Shown: positions 55,754 through 64,000 of the stretch, piece by piece
How positions within the stretch are numbered: position 1 is the first letter of the stretch
Layout: each line of letters starts with the position of its first letter
Source: Vibrio sp. Isolate34
Lineage (GTDB): Bacteria > Pseudomonadota > Gammaproteobacteria > Enterobacterales > Vibrionaceae
Assembly (NCBI RefSeq): GCF_022397915.1
Contig: NZ_JAKEUO010000004.1
Coordinates: 124,001 to 188,000, forward strand
DNA: 64,000 nt
Direction: 5' to 3'
Translations under genes and position numbers: made by a program
The notes under the pieces: model-generated
What the model saw: the letters and a program-made list of their open reading frames with translations, nothing else
What the model was told of the DNA's origin: nothing
Databases searched by the model: none

Positions 55754-56486
55754 TATTCCCCTCACTGCTGCCTGAAGAGTCACTGTTTGAGTCACCACCA
55801 ACCTGATCTAGGGTCCCACCGGGAGTAAGATAAACACGTTCTATCTCACCATAATCTTTCAGTGTCAGCTTGAGTCTTACCGCTTTGGGCAGTGATTTGT
55901 CGGTTTGCCACTCTTTGCCCCAGCGACTCCCATCATAAAACTCGATTTCAAAGCCTTCTACATCATCAAGCAGCGGAGTAATCACACCCTCTTGGCCTGC
56001 AGGAGTATCGGGATAACGCCACCATACACGCTCAAGCGTTTCCTCTTTGATGCGGTAGCCAACCTTGGTGACTTCTCCGCGAGGAAACTGTTGTTGTGGG
56101 TTATGCCAACCAAGGCGAGTAAACATGATGCCAACACTGTCGGAATCCAGTAGATACTCTTTCATTAATATCAGCTTAGATGATGCTTCTTCACCATTAG
56201 TACGAAATTGTCGTACTGCCATCTGGCGAAAATCATTATCTAAAATGACTAAACTACGTTGCAGTTGATTCAAACGGGCACTGCGCTCGATTGAAAGCTC
56301 GTTGCTGCGCTGAACCTGATTAACGACTTGATAAGCCGCCATGCTCAACGTGGCAAAGATAGCGATCGAGACCAAGACTTCAATTAAGGTAAAGCCTCTC
56401 CCTTTTGAAGATAGACCTTGCTTGCGAGGCATTCGTTTATTAACGGACACGATCTTAGTTGACCACACGCTTTTAGTTAACCACAT
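55737..56486 (-). CDS. gspJ: Type II secretion minor pseudopilin GspJ
   Basis: 249 residues. Start at ATG 56486 (MWLTKS), inside the end of gspI, as in V. cholerae EpsJ. The prepilin peptidase site is in [16 protein letters not shown] with Glu at +5. The globular domain has [39 protein letters not shown] and [17 protein letters not shown] Ser/Gly/Asp-rich tail (about residues 225-249) looks disordered. It belongs to the tip complex with GspI and GspK. Confidence 0.94.
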   Translation of the reverse strand: MWLTKSVWSTKIVSVNKRMPRKQGLSSKGRGFTLIEVLVSIAIFATLSMAAYQVVNQVQRSNELSIERSARLNQLQRSLVILDNDFRQMAVRQFRTNGEEASSKLILMKEYLLDSDSVGIMFTRLGWHNPQQQFPRGEVTKVGYRIKEETLERVWWRYPDTPAGQEGVITPLLDDVEGFEIEFYDGSRWGKEWQTDKSLPKAVRLKLTLKDYGEIERVYLTPGGTLDQVGGDSNSDSSGSSEGNNDSST

Positions 56487-56847
56487 AACTGCGCACCGTA
56501 ACGACTGGAGACGCTTGCTTACTGGTTGCTGCACTCACATCAAACGCCTTTAATAAATCGTCGCTGGTATCAATCGGTGTCACCTTCCAGAACCACTCTC
56601 TTCCCGCTAACTCTTGCGTACCCTGTGCTTTTTTAAGCTTCTCAGGATGCAGCATTACTAGGGCCATTTGATTATCAACGACCATCGCCGCGAAGGTTTT
56701 TTCTTCTAGATAGCTGAGTGTATTGATGTGCTGGGTGACGGCACGAATCACACTGATCGCCGCCGTAGCAAAGATAGCCAGCGCAACTAATACTTCAAGC
56801 AGAGTCATTCCTCGAGAACGATAAGGAGAACGTTTATTCCTCTTCAT
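56473..56847 (-). CDS. gspI: Type II secretion minor pseudopilin GspI
   Basis: 124 residues. A short basic leader ends in RSRG, followed by MTLLEVLVALAIFATAAISV with Glu at +5. The C-terminal domain contains YLEEKTFAAMVVDNQMALVM, family-typical. It nucleates the pseudopilus tip. Start overlaps the gspH end by 14 bases and the 3' end overlaps gspJ by 14, so the pseudopilin genes are tightly coupled. Confidence 0.95.
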   Translation of the reverse strand: MKRNKRSPYRSRGMTLLEVLVALAIFATAAISVIRAVTQHINTLSYLEEKTFAAMVVDNQMALVMLHPEKLKKAQGTQELAGREWFWKVTPIDTSDDLLKAFDVSAATSKQASPVVTVRSYVVN

Positions 56848-57427
56848 CTTCTTCTCCCGGTTCTAGCAGTCGAATCACACCATTATCTAACACTCGAATA
56901 CGCCAGCCATCTTGCACGGTATCACCGGTATTCGGGTAGAAAGAAAGCGTAAACGGTGTTGTTTCAGCACTCGACAAGATGTAGATCTGTGGTGGCTTCG
57001 GCTTCTTTTCCTCTTCAAGATCAGCAAACATATCTTCATCAAATAAGCTTCCCGGATTAAAAAGGCGATCGTCGTCTTCCCAAGCTCCGCCACCCAGTGT
57101 CAGCGTCAGTGCGAGGCCTTCTGGTAATTCAGTTGAAGAAGGGATCTTTTCGAACTCAGTTTCTTGCCAACCATCAGACTTCAAAGCCATCAGAACGTAA
57201 GTCGATTTCTTTTCATCAACACGAACGCCAAAATCCAAACCGCTCAAAATAGCTTCTTCATTGAGTAACTGAACTCGTTGATAAAAACTTTGAGCGTATT
57301 TTTTGGCAACATCTTTACTATTGGTAGGAATGGTCGCGATCACCGCAACCGCCGTTACTGACAGTAATACCAGTACCAAAAGAATCTCAATCAAGGTGAA
57401 ACCCGGCTGTGTTTGCTTAGTTTTCAC
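56834..57427 (-). CDS. gspH: Type II secretion minor pseudopilin GspH
   Basis: 197 residues. Prepilin site in QPGFTLIEILLVLVLLSVTA. The C-terminal beta domain includes YVLMALKSDGWQETEFEKIP and PFTLSFYPNTGDTV. An acidic end (PGEEDEEE) is notable. The start is a GTG at 57427 with AAAGG nearby. It is thought to join the tip complex to the GspG filament. Confidence 0.94.
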   Translation of the reverse strand: MKTKQTQPGFTLIEILLVLVLLSVTAVAVIATIPTNSKDVAKKYAQSFYQRVQLLNEEAILSGLDFGVRVDEKKSTYVLMALKSDGWQETEFEKIPSSTELPEGLALTLTLGGGAWEDDDRLFNPGSLFDEDMFADLEEEKKPKPPQIYILSSAETTPFTLSFYPNTGDTVQDGWRIRVLDNGVIRLLEPGEEDEEE

Positions 57428-57505
57428 CTTTAGACTCCATCTGTTTATGTTCTACCATCAATAACGAATCAAACAACAATAACGCATCAAGCAACAAGCC
57501 GAGGC

Positions 57506-57949
57506 TTATTGAAAGTCTTGCATGTTCCAGTTGCCGATATCCGCAGCAATACCTTCACCACCTTCTTGGCCATCAGCACCAAGCGTAAAGATATCAATAG
57601 TGCCGTTATCACCAGGGCTTAGGTATTGGTACTCGTTACCCCATGGATCGTTTGGCAGACGCTTGATATAGCCACCATCACGGTAATTACGAGGCTCTGG
57701 GCTACTTGGCTTAGAAACCAATGCATCAAGACCTTGATCCGTTGTTGGGTAAACGCTGTTATCCAGTTTGTACATATCCAGCGCGTTCTCTAACGCCACG
57801 ATATCAGTGATGGCTTTTTGTTGGTCAGCCTTCTCTTTATTACCCAATAGGTTAGGTACAACAAAGCTCGCCAATACGCCAAGGATAACCACAACAACCA
57901 TCACTTCTAATAGGGTAAAGCCTGATTGTTTCTTCATTTTATTTTTCAT
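57506..57949 (-). CDS. gspG: Type II secretion major pseudopilin GspG
   Basis: 147 residues. Leader MKNKMKKQSG, then FTLLEVMVVVVILGVLASFV with Glu at +5. The mature part has ENALDMYKLDNSVYPTTDQG, LPNDPWGNEYQYLSPG and the calcium-binding C-terminal loop FTLGADGQEGGEGIAADIGN. It builds the pseudopilus filament. The ATG at 57949 follows TTGGAGAAAATA; the longer frame upstream lies in the gspF-gspG spacer. Confidence 0.96.
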   Translation of the reverse strand: MKNKMKKQSGFTLLEVMVVVVILGVLASFVVPNLLGNKEKADQQKAITDIVALENALDMYKLDNSVYPTTDQGLDALVSKPSSPEPRNYRDGGYIKRLPNDPWGNEYQYLSPGDNGTIDIFTLGADGQEGGEGIAADIGNWNMQDFQ

Positions 57950-58037
57950 TATTTTCTCCAAATTACAGACCGCGAGAAGAAGGTAATGATGTCCTTCTTC
58001 TCGATAATCCAAAAACTAACGTTTGATGAGCAATACG

Positions 58038-59258
58038 TTAACCGCTCATTAAATTGTTCATTTCAAGCATCGGCATTAGAGTCGCCATCACAATGAACAG
58101 CACTAAGCCTGCCATCAAAGCGATAAGAGCTGGGGTAAAGATACCCAAGGCAATGTTCACGGTCGACTCAAAGCTTTGGTCTTGGTTATCTGCCGCTCTT
58201 GTCAGCATCTGTTCCAATTGACCACTCTGCTCACCACTGGCAATCATATGCAGCATCATCGGTGGGAAGAGTTTGGTTTGATCCAAGGCTTTACGCAGGC
58301 TCGCCCCCTCTCTAACGCTATCCGATGCTTGTAATACTTGTTGTTTCACATGGTGATTCGACATCACGTCAACCGCGACCTTCATCCCTTCAAGGATAGG
58401 AATCGCACTCGAGGTACAAATAGAAAGTGTTCGTGCAAAACGAGAGGTATTGATCCCTTTTGCTATCTTGCCGATAAGTGGAATGCTCAATAACTTGCGA
58501 TCCCAACTCATGCGAACGCCCGGCTTCTTCAGTGCGGTCTTAACCAAAACAATCACAGCAATGATTAACAACAGTAATTGGATGCCCCAATTCTGGATAA
58601 ATTCACTCGATGCTAATAAAAATTGTGTCGATTGAGGCAGTTCTTGGCCCATTTGGATGATCGGCTCTACGATCTTAGGTACTACAGTCGCAAGTAAGAA
58701 AGAAACAATCGTTACTGCAAACACCACCAACACCACAGGGTAGATCATCGCTTGCAAAAGCTTAGAGCGCATCTTTTGGCGATTTTCTGCGTAATCAGCC
58801 AATCGCTCCAATACCGCATCCAAGTGCCCCGATTTCTCACCCGCCGCAACCATGGCTCTGAAAAGTTCATCAAAGATGTGTGGATAATCAGACAGGCTAT
58901 CGGCCAGCGAGTAGCCTTCGGTAACCTTAGAGCGAACCGCCAATAACATAGTTCGAATACGTGGCTTTTCAGATTGCTCAGCGACTGCCTTCAAGCACTC
59001 TTCTAAAGGCATACCCGATTGGACAAGCGTTGATATTTGACGAGTAATCAAGGCAAGATCAGGCGTGCTGATACCACGCTTAAAGCTGGTTGATGGCGTC
59101 GAGCCTTTCGCTGTTTTCGCTTTAGCTTCGGTCATCTCAACCGGCATTAAGCCTTGCTCTTTTAAGCGCTGACGAGCCTGACGAGCGTTATCCGCTTCAA
59201 TCGAGCCCTTTTTACTTTTGCCTTTGGCATCCAGCGCTTTGTATTCAAATGCCGCCAT
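58038..59258 (-). CDS. gspF: Type II secretion inner-membrane platform protein GspF
   Basis: 406 residues with three membrane helices (near 170-195, 220-245 and 375-400) and two repeated cytosolic T2SSF domains. Motifs include ALITRQISTLVQSGMPLEE, MVAAGEKSGHLDAVLERLAD and HMIASGEQSGQLEQMLTRAA, the matching pair of repeats. It couples GspE ATP hydrolysis to pseudopilus assembly. The gspE stop is at one base distance. Confidence 0.96.
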   Translation of the reverse strand: MAAFEYKALDAKGKSKKGSIEADNARQARQRLKEQGLMPVEMTEAKAKTAKGSTPSTSFKRGISTPDLALITRQISTLVQSGMPLEECLKAVAEQSEKPRIRTMLLAVRSKVTEGYSLADSLSDYPHIFDELFRAMVAAGEKSGHLDAVLERLADYAENRQKMRSKLLQAMIYPVVLVVFAVTIVSFLLATVVPKIVEPIIQMGQELPQSTQFLLASSEFIQNWGIQLLLLIIAVIVLVKTALKKPGVRMSWDRKLLSIPLIGKIAKGINTSRFARTLSICTSSAIPILEGMKVAVDVMSNHHVKQQVLQASDSVREGASLRKALDQTKLFPPMMLHMIASGEQSGQLEQMLTRAADNQDQSFESTVNIALGIFTPALIALMAGLVLFIVMATLMPMLEMNNLMSG

Positions 59259-59259
59259 A

Positions 59260-60762
59260 TTAGACTTCCTTGGTCACGCGCATCACTTCTTCTAGGGACG
59301 TTACCCCTTTCAGAACTTTGCTCAAGCCATCCTCTCGAATACTTGGGGTTGTGCCACGAATTGCTTTCTCGATCGCTTGCTCACCCGCTTCACTATGAAT
59401 CAGCTCTTGAACCGACTCATCAACCATCAGAAGCTCATGAATACCGGTACGGCCTCGGTAACCTTTATGGCTACAGTGCTCACACCCTTTGGCATGGTAA
59501 AGCGTCAGGCTGTCTTTCTTCTTCAGTCCAAACAGCTTCTTCTGCTCTTTGTCCGCTTCGTAAGGTTCTTTACAGTCGTTACACAAGGTACGAACTAAGC
59601 GCTGCGCCAACACACCAAGCAGTGAAGAAGAGATAAGGAACGGTTCGATGCCCATATCGCGCAGACGCGTAATCGCACCAACTGCGGTATTGGTATGCAG
59701 AGTCGACATCACTAAGTGACCCGTCAAAGAGGCTTGAACAGCGATCTCTGCGGTTTCTAAATCACGAATCTCACCAATCATCACCACATCCGGGTCTTGA
59801 CGAAGAATCGCACGTAAACCACGAGCAAAGGTCATATCAACCTTAGGGTTTACTTGTGTTTGACCAATCCCATCGATATCGAATTCGATTGGGTCTTCAA
59901 CGGTAAGGATGTTACGTTCGTTGCTGTTTAGCTCTTGCAGGCCCGCATACAAGGTCGTGGATTTACCCGAACCTGTAGGGCCCGTAACTAAGATGATGCC
60001 ATGCGGACGCTGAATCAGTTTACGGAAGTTTTCGTGGTTCTCTGCCGTCATACCCAAACTGTGCAAGTCTAGACGAGTCGCGTTCTTATCCAACAGACGC
60101 ATTACCACGCGTTCACCGTGTGATGAAGGCATGGTAGACACACGAACATCGACCGCTCGGCCACCAATACGCAGAGAAATACGACCATCTTGTGGCACGC
60201 GTTTTTCGGCAATATCTAGCTTAGCCATAACCTTCACACGAGATACCAATAGCGGGGCCAGTTTACGGCTCGGAGCTAAAACATCACGCAACACACCATC
60301 AATACGGAAACGGATAGACAGTGACTTCTCAAAGGTTTCGATATGGATATCTGAAGCGCCTTCTTTGATCGCCTCACCCAACATCGCGTTGATGAGCTTG
60401 ATGATTGGCGCATCGTCTTCTGACTCAAGCAAGTCTTCATCTTGCGGCAGCTCTTCCGCCAATGAGAAGAAGTCATCACTGTCAGCACCAATGTCTTCCA
60501 TTAACTGACGAGCTTCTGAAGAGTCACGTTGGTACGCATCGGTCAGTTTTTTATCAAATTCGTCGGCAGTGATCGCTTGTGGTGTGAAACCATCTTTCAC
60601 TACACGGCTCACCTCGATGATCGCCGCCGATTTCAGTGGTTCAACATAATACAGTGTCGGTGCGCGCTCTGGGTGCTGATACTCCAGCACCATTTTGTAA
60701 CGATTCGCAAAGCTAAACGGCAAGCGCTGATAAGTACGTGCCGCCCCTACCAATTCAGCCAT
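59260..60762 (-). CDS. gspE: Type II secretion ATPase GspE
   Basis: 500 residues. N-terminal N1 domain (1-~95) contacts GspL. N2 (~115-230) and a RecA-like C-domain follow, with Walker [11 protein letters not shown] (261-270), the Asp box [12 protein letters not shown], the His box [14 protein letters not shown], and a zinc-binding tetracysteine in CNDCKEPY and [12 protein letters not shown]. It drives pseudopilus assembly from the cytosol. Its start shares one base with the gspD stop codon. Confidence 0.97.
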   Translation of the reverse strand: MAELVGAARTYQRLPFSFANRYKMVLEYQHPERAPTLYYVEPLKSAAIIEVSRVVKDGFTPQAITADEFDKKLTDAYQRDSSEARQLMEDIGADSDDFFSLAEELPQDEDLLESEDDAPIIKLINAMLGEAIKEGASDIHIETFEKSLSIRFRIDGVLRDVLAPSRKLAPLLVSRVKVMAKLDIAEKRVPQDGRISLRIGGRAVDVRVSTMPSSHGERVVMRLLDKNATRLDLHSLGMTAENHENFRKLIQRPHGIILVTGPTGSGKSTTLYAGLQELNSNERNILTVEDPIEFDIDGIGQTQVNPKVDMTFARGLRAILRQDPDVVMIGEIRDLETAEIAVQASLTGHLVMSTLHTNTAVGAITRLRDMGIEPFLISSSLLGVLAQRLVRTLCNDCKEPYEADKEQKKLFGLKKKDSLTLYHAKGCEHCSHKGYRGRTGIHELLMVDESVQELIHSEAGEQAIEKAIRGTTPSIREDGLSKVLKGVTSLEEVMRVTKEV

Positions 60763-62786
60763 TATTCTTGTTCCATTTGATCGATGAAGGCTTGGATCTC
60801 AGCCGGGTGATTCATGTCAGCACCAAATTTAGGCAATACTGGGATGTTATCGTCATCAAGCAATTTCAAACCTTGCTCTGCCTTGTACAACTGCTCTGCT
60901 CGGATGAAGTTGTATTTACGTTGAGTGATACCATCCGCCGTCATGCCATCGCGAATGATGGTTGGCTTAATGAATACCATTAGGTTCTTTTTCTCAACCT
61001 GAGTACTGGTTGATTTAAACAAGTGTCCAAGTACTGGAATATCACCTAAGAATGGCACCTTAGATTCACTCTCTAATGCGCGCTCATCGATCAGACCACC
61101 CAACACCAGCATTTGGCCATCTTGAACGATTACTGATGTGTTCAATTGACGTTTAGCAAAACGCACATCAACCGCGCCACTCGCGCCCAATACGTTTGAT
61201 ACTTCTTGTTCTATTTGTAATTGAACTGAGTCGCCTTCGTTGATCTGTGGAACAACCTTCAGCTTGATGCCCACTTCTTTACGTTCAACCGTTTGGAATG
61301 GATTGTCGTTACTTGAACCGGCTGTTGAACCTGTTAGGACAGGCACCTCTTCACCCACAATGAATGACGCTTCGCCGTTATCCATTACCGTAATACTTGG
61401 AGAAGATAGAATGTTTGAATTTGAATCGGTCGCTACCGCACTGATCAGTGCAGTCCAGTCCCCCATCACTACACTCATAGCCGCACCATTAACACCAGAA
61501 AGTGCTGATGCTAGTGTTGAATAGTCACCCTTTTCAGTAGTCGTCTCATTACGTACAAACGCACCATTGTCATCATATACCGCGGTGGTCGTTTCAGTGT
61601 CTTTGGCCTCTTCTAGACCAACCATTACGCCACCGATTGATGCACCTGTGTTGCCGTACTGAATCACAGCACCTGTATCAAGGTTACCCCATTGCACACC
61701 AAGGTTGATGCCGTCACCTTCAGACATTTCGACAATTAAGGCTTCAATCAATACTTGAGCACGACGAATATCTAGCTGAGCGATCACATCTTGCAACGCG
61801 TTCATGATGTCTGGTTGGGCAGTAATAACTAACGAGTTGGTATCACTGTGGGCAGAGATCATCACTTGGTTACGTTGCGATGAGCTACCTTTGGTTGATG
61901 ACTGTTTCTCTGATTGCAGGTTGTCCGACACACCTTTCAACACATCAACTAAATCTTCAGCTTTCGCATATTTAAGGTAGATAACTTGGTTGTTACCCTT
62001 AGTAGCCATTTCGACATCAAGTTGCTCGATAAGCTTTCTTAGGCGGCTACGAACCTTAGGGTCACCTGAGATAAGGATTGCGTTAGTACGCTCATCAGCA
62101 ACCAATTTAGGTTGAAGGAAGGCAGGCGTGTTCTTTGCATCTGTGGTTTTATTCAATGCATCAACAATGCGCACCATCTCAGCTGCTGAAGCATTCTTTA
62201 GCTCAACAACTTCAATTTCTTTGTCACCAGCTTGGTCAACACGCTTGATGATTTCCGCTAAGCGATTTACGACCGCCGCTCGGCCTGTAATAAGGATGAT
62301 GTTTGCAGGGTCGTAGTGCACAACGTTACCCGCGCCTGCGTTGTCGTTCAGTTGACGGAGCAGAGGAGAAAGCTCACGAACCGACACATTACGCACCGTC
62401 ACAACTCGTGTCACGACGCTGTCGCCGTTGATTGAGTCACGGTCACCAACCACTGGAATTGCCGATGTTTTAGAGTCTTTGGCTTTGATGATCTTCAGAA
62501 CACCCGAGTCCATTTCAACGACCGCGTAGCCGTACACCTCTAAAACGTTTAAGAAGAAGCTGTAATATTGCTCTTCATTAAGGACATCGTAGCTACGTAC
62601 ATCGATTTTCCCGCGCACCGATGGGTCAACGATAATCGTTTTCTCAAGGTTACGACCAACGATATTAATAAACTCTTGAATATCAGTGCCCTTAAAGCTG
62701 GCACTAAAATCACTAGCGATGGCTGCGGGTGTGCAGATTAAGCTTCCTGCCAGTAACCATGCACTTTTCTTAAACCAATGCTTCAC
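60762..62786 (-). CDS. gspD: Type II secretion secretin GspD
   Basis: 674 residues, outer-membrane channel. Signal peptide [20 protein letters not shown] with cleavage after AAIA. N0 domain ([20 protein letters not shown]), N1-N3 repeats ([60 protein letters not shown]), and the secretin core (~340-600: [34 protein letters not shown]). The C-terminal region may bind a pilotin. It starts with GTG (62786). 41 bases separate it from gspC. Confidence 0.97.
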   Translation of the reverse strand: MKHWFKKSAWLLAGSLICTPAAIASDFSASFKGTDIQEFINIVGRNLEKTIIVDPSVRGKIDVRSYDVLNEEQYYSFFLNVLEVYGYAVVEMDSGVLKIIKAKDSKTSAIPVVGDRDSINGDSVVTRVVTVRNVSVRELSPLLRQLNDNAGAGNVVHYDPANIILITGRAAVVNRLAEIIKRVDQAGDKEIEVVELKNASAAEMVRIVDALNKTTDAKNTPAFLQPKLVADERTNAILISGDPKVRSRLRKLIEQLDVEMATKGNNQVIYLKYAKAEDLVDVLKGVSDNLQSEKQSSTKGSSSQRNQVMISAHSDTNSLVITAQPDIMNALQDVIAQLDIRRAQVLIEALIVEMSEGDGINLGVQWGNLDTGAVIQYGNTGASIGGVMVGLEEAKDTETTTAVYDDNGAFVRNETTTEKGDYSTLASALSGVNGAAMSVVMGDWTALISAVATDSNSNILSSPSITVMDNGEASFIVGEEVPVLTGSTAGSSNDNPFQTVERKEVGIKLKVVPQINEGDSVQLQIEQEVSNVLGASGAVDVRFAKRQLNTSVIVQDGQMLVLGGLIDERALESESKVPFLGDIPVLGHLFKSTSTQVEKKNLMVFIKPTIIRDGMTADGITQRKYNFIRAEQLYKAEQGLKLLDDDNIPVLPKFGADMNHPAEIQAFIDQMEQE

Positions 62787-62827
62787 GTACTTCTCCTACA
62801 CTTTCGTCCTTCTTTAGACGCAAAGTT

Positions 62828-63751
62828 TTAAAATTCAATAAACACTTCATGTTGTTGCCCGTCTCGCTCAACGACGAGATTTAGCTCTGTCAGCTCTGAG
62901 ATGGAACGAAATATGTTGCCCATAGCGGCGGGGTCTGTCAGGTCTTGCCCATTTAACTGAGTGGCAATATCTCCGTTTTGGAGCCCAACAGAGTTAAAAA
63001 GTTCTGAATCTTTGCCAGGGCTCACACGATAACCAATAACACTATCGTCGCGCTTCACCTGAGACAGGCGAACATATTGGAAGATTTGTTGCGGATCTTT
63101 CATTATCTTCGCTTTAATTTCATCCAACTTCTCTTCTGCAGAAGCGGGGTTATTACCTCGAACAGATGAAGAAGCGCGAGGTGGCGCAGGCGCTGATACC
63201 GATAAGCGCCTATACTCAATACCTTCAAGCATCAAGGTTTCATCACGACCTGAATTATCAATAATTACGCGATCTACTAACACGGCTTTGAGCTTAGCTC
63301 TGGTGCCTTCTATCTCTTCGTTAATTCCGTAAGTTGCTTGCGTGCCGCGATTAGCAATCACCGCTAAACTTAATTTGGGGTTCGAACTGGCAACTGCGCC
63401 CACCAACACCAGATTCAATCGTGTTTTTGGTGCATCTTGGATCACTTGTTGCTCAACCACTGGAGCCGTAGTTGGGTTATAGGCACCAAAAAGGTTGCTC
63501 TTCTGCAAAGATGAGATATCAAGGGTCGATTGTGGAGCAGAAGACGATGAAGCGGTTGCTTTCCAAGGCACGACTGTTTGCTCGGCAGGTTCGATAAACC
63601 ATGCAAGCTGTCCTAAAATCCATGCAGAAGCTGCAATCAACACACAACACGTAGCTAGGCTCAGTTTCTGCTGAAGTACAAATCCATTCTCTAATAAGCG
63701 GCTCAACACAGGAGAATTCCCTACGCTATTTTTGAGCTCTAAAAAGTTCAC
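62828..63751 (-). CDS. gspC: Type II secretion protein GspC
   Basis: 307 residues. Short cytosolic start, membrane helix (~32-54: LSLATCCVLIAASAWILGQL), a periplasmic HR domain (LNLVLVGAVASSNPKLSLAV, which contacts N0 of GspD) and a C-terminal PDZ domain (DSVIGYRVSPGKDSELFNSV, GLQNGDIATQLNGQDLTDP). It links inner platform and secretin and helps select substrates. GTG start at 63751 with AAGGAAA upstream. First gene of the operon; the promoter must lie in 63752-64000, where I see AT-rich sequence but no clear hexamers. Confidence 0.96.
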   Translation of the reverse strand: MNFLELKNSVGNSPVLSRLLENGFVLQQKLSLATCCVLIAASAWILGQLAWFIEPAEQTVVPWKATASSSSAPQSTLDISSLQKSNLFGAYNPTTAPVVEQQVIQDAPKTRLNLVLVGAVASSNPKLSLAVIANRGTQATYGINEEIEGTRAKLKAVLVDRVIIDNSGRDETLMLEGIEYRRLSVSAPAPPRASSSVRGNNPASAEEKLDEIKAKIMKDPQQIFQYVRLSQVKRDDSVIGYRVSPGKDSELFNSVGLQNGDIATQLNGQDLTDPAAMGNIFRSISELTELNLVVERDGQQHEVFIEF

Positions 63752-64000
63752 TTTCCTTGCCCCTTTTCATGACGACAAACGCTGCAAATCATTAAACTTT
63801 CAGCTTTTTTATTCATTCGTTCGATACCGAGCTTATTTAAGCATAAGATCCTGAACTATATCATAGCAAATCGATAAATCGGCATAACATGGCTATTTTG
63901 TAATATGACTTGAAAAAAATGCCAACCGCCTCCACTTAAAGCTTCTACTTAATGTGATAAGCATCATCAAAAACATGTTGCGCACTGTTCATTACAGTTA

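Overview
The window reads as part of the main chromosome of a Vibrio, most like the V. splendidus clade. The evidence is the protein sequences, the complete eps-type (gsp) type II secretion operon followed by cysQ-nudE-nfuA-comF-bioH, the tex-greB-ompR-envZ-recG-spoT-rpoZ-gmk block without trmH between spoT and recG, and the moderate AT bias. There is no phage, IS element, tRNA, rRNA or CRISPR array. Most of it is core chromosome; the clearest accessory part is the surface-polysaccharide region on the left.

Layout. (1) 1-2403: the 3' end of envC, a TetR-family regulator with a perfect 15-bp inverted repeat in its promoter, and ugd. (2) 2556-21000: lipopolysaccharide core and surface sugars. 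A plus-strand block holds hldD, lpxM, an O-antigen ligase, a GT25 enzyme and a sialyltransferase-like gene. It converges, with no base between the stop codons, on a minus-strand block encoding the whole CMP-pseudaminic acid pathway (pseB, pseC, pseF, a pseG-pseH fusion, pseI) preceded by three glycosyltransferases. Then come waaA, kdkA, a GT9 heptosyltransferase-like gene, coaD and a UDP-glucuronate-4-epimerase-like gene. (3) 21047-27241: mutM, a membrane-anchored unknown, rpmB-rpmG, radC, coaBC, slmA, lpxL. (4) 27374-36618: pyrE, rph, yicC, a cold-shock gene, psiE, a purine permease, gmk, rpoZ, spoT. (5) 36796-44349: recG, envZ, ompR, a periplasmic binding lipoprotein overlapping a diguanylate cyclase, greB. 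(6) 44350-52084: a CsrB-type small RNA, tex, an unknown gene, bioH, comF, nfuA, nudE, cysQ. (7) 52216-63751: all twelve gsp genes, C to N, on the minus strand.

How the parts work together. Late lipid A acylation (lpxL, lpxM), Kdo transfer and phosphorylation (waaA, kdkA), heptose supply (hldD), core transferases and the ligase give an almost complete inner-core assembly set. The pse operon should make CMP-pseudaminic acid, and the adjacent GT52-like gene is the best local candidate for the enzyme that adds it to lipopolysaccharide.

The non-coding content is the most rewarding part. I see: (a) a CsrB-family RNA on the minus strand at about 44408-44717, with about sixteen GGA motifs, a terminator and a distal GacA/VarA-type palindrome; (b) a purine riboswitch of the guanine type (C at the specificity position) ahead of the purine permease; (c) a 128-bp ERIC element between rph and pyrE; (d) a seven-codon upstream reading frame whose stop overlaps the TTG start of greB. 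All were read by eye; none was confirmed by covariance search or experiment.
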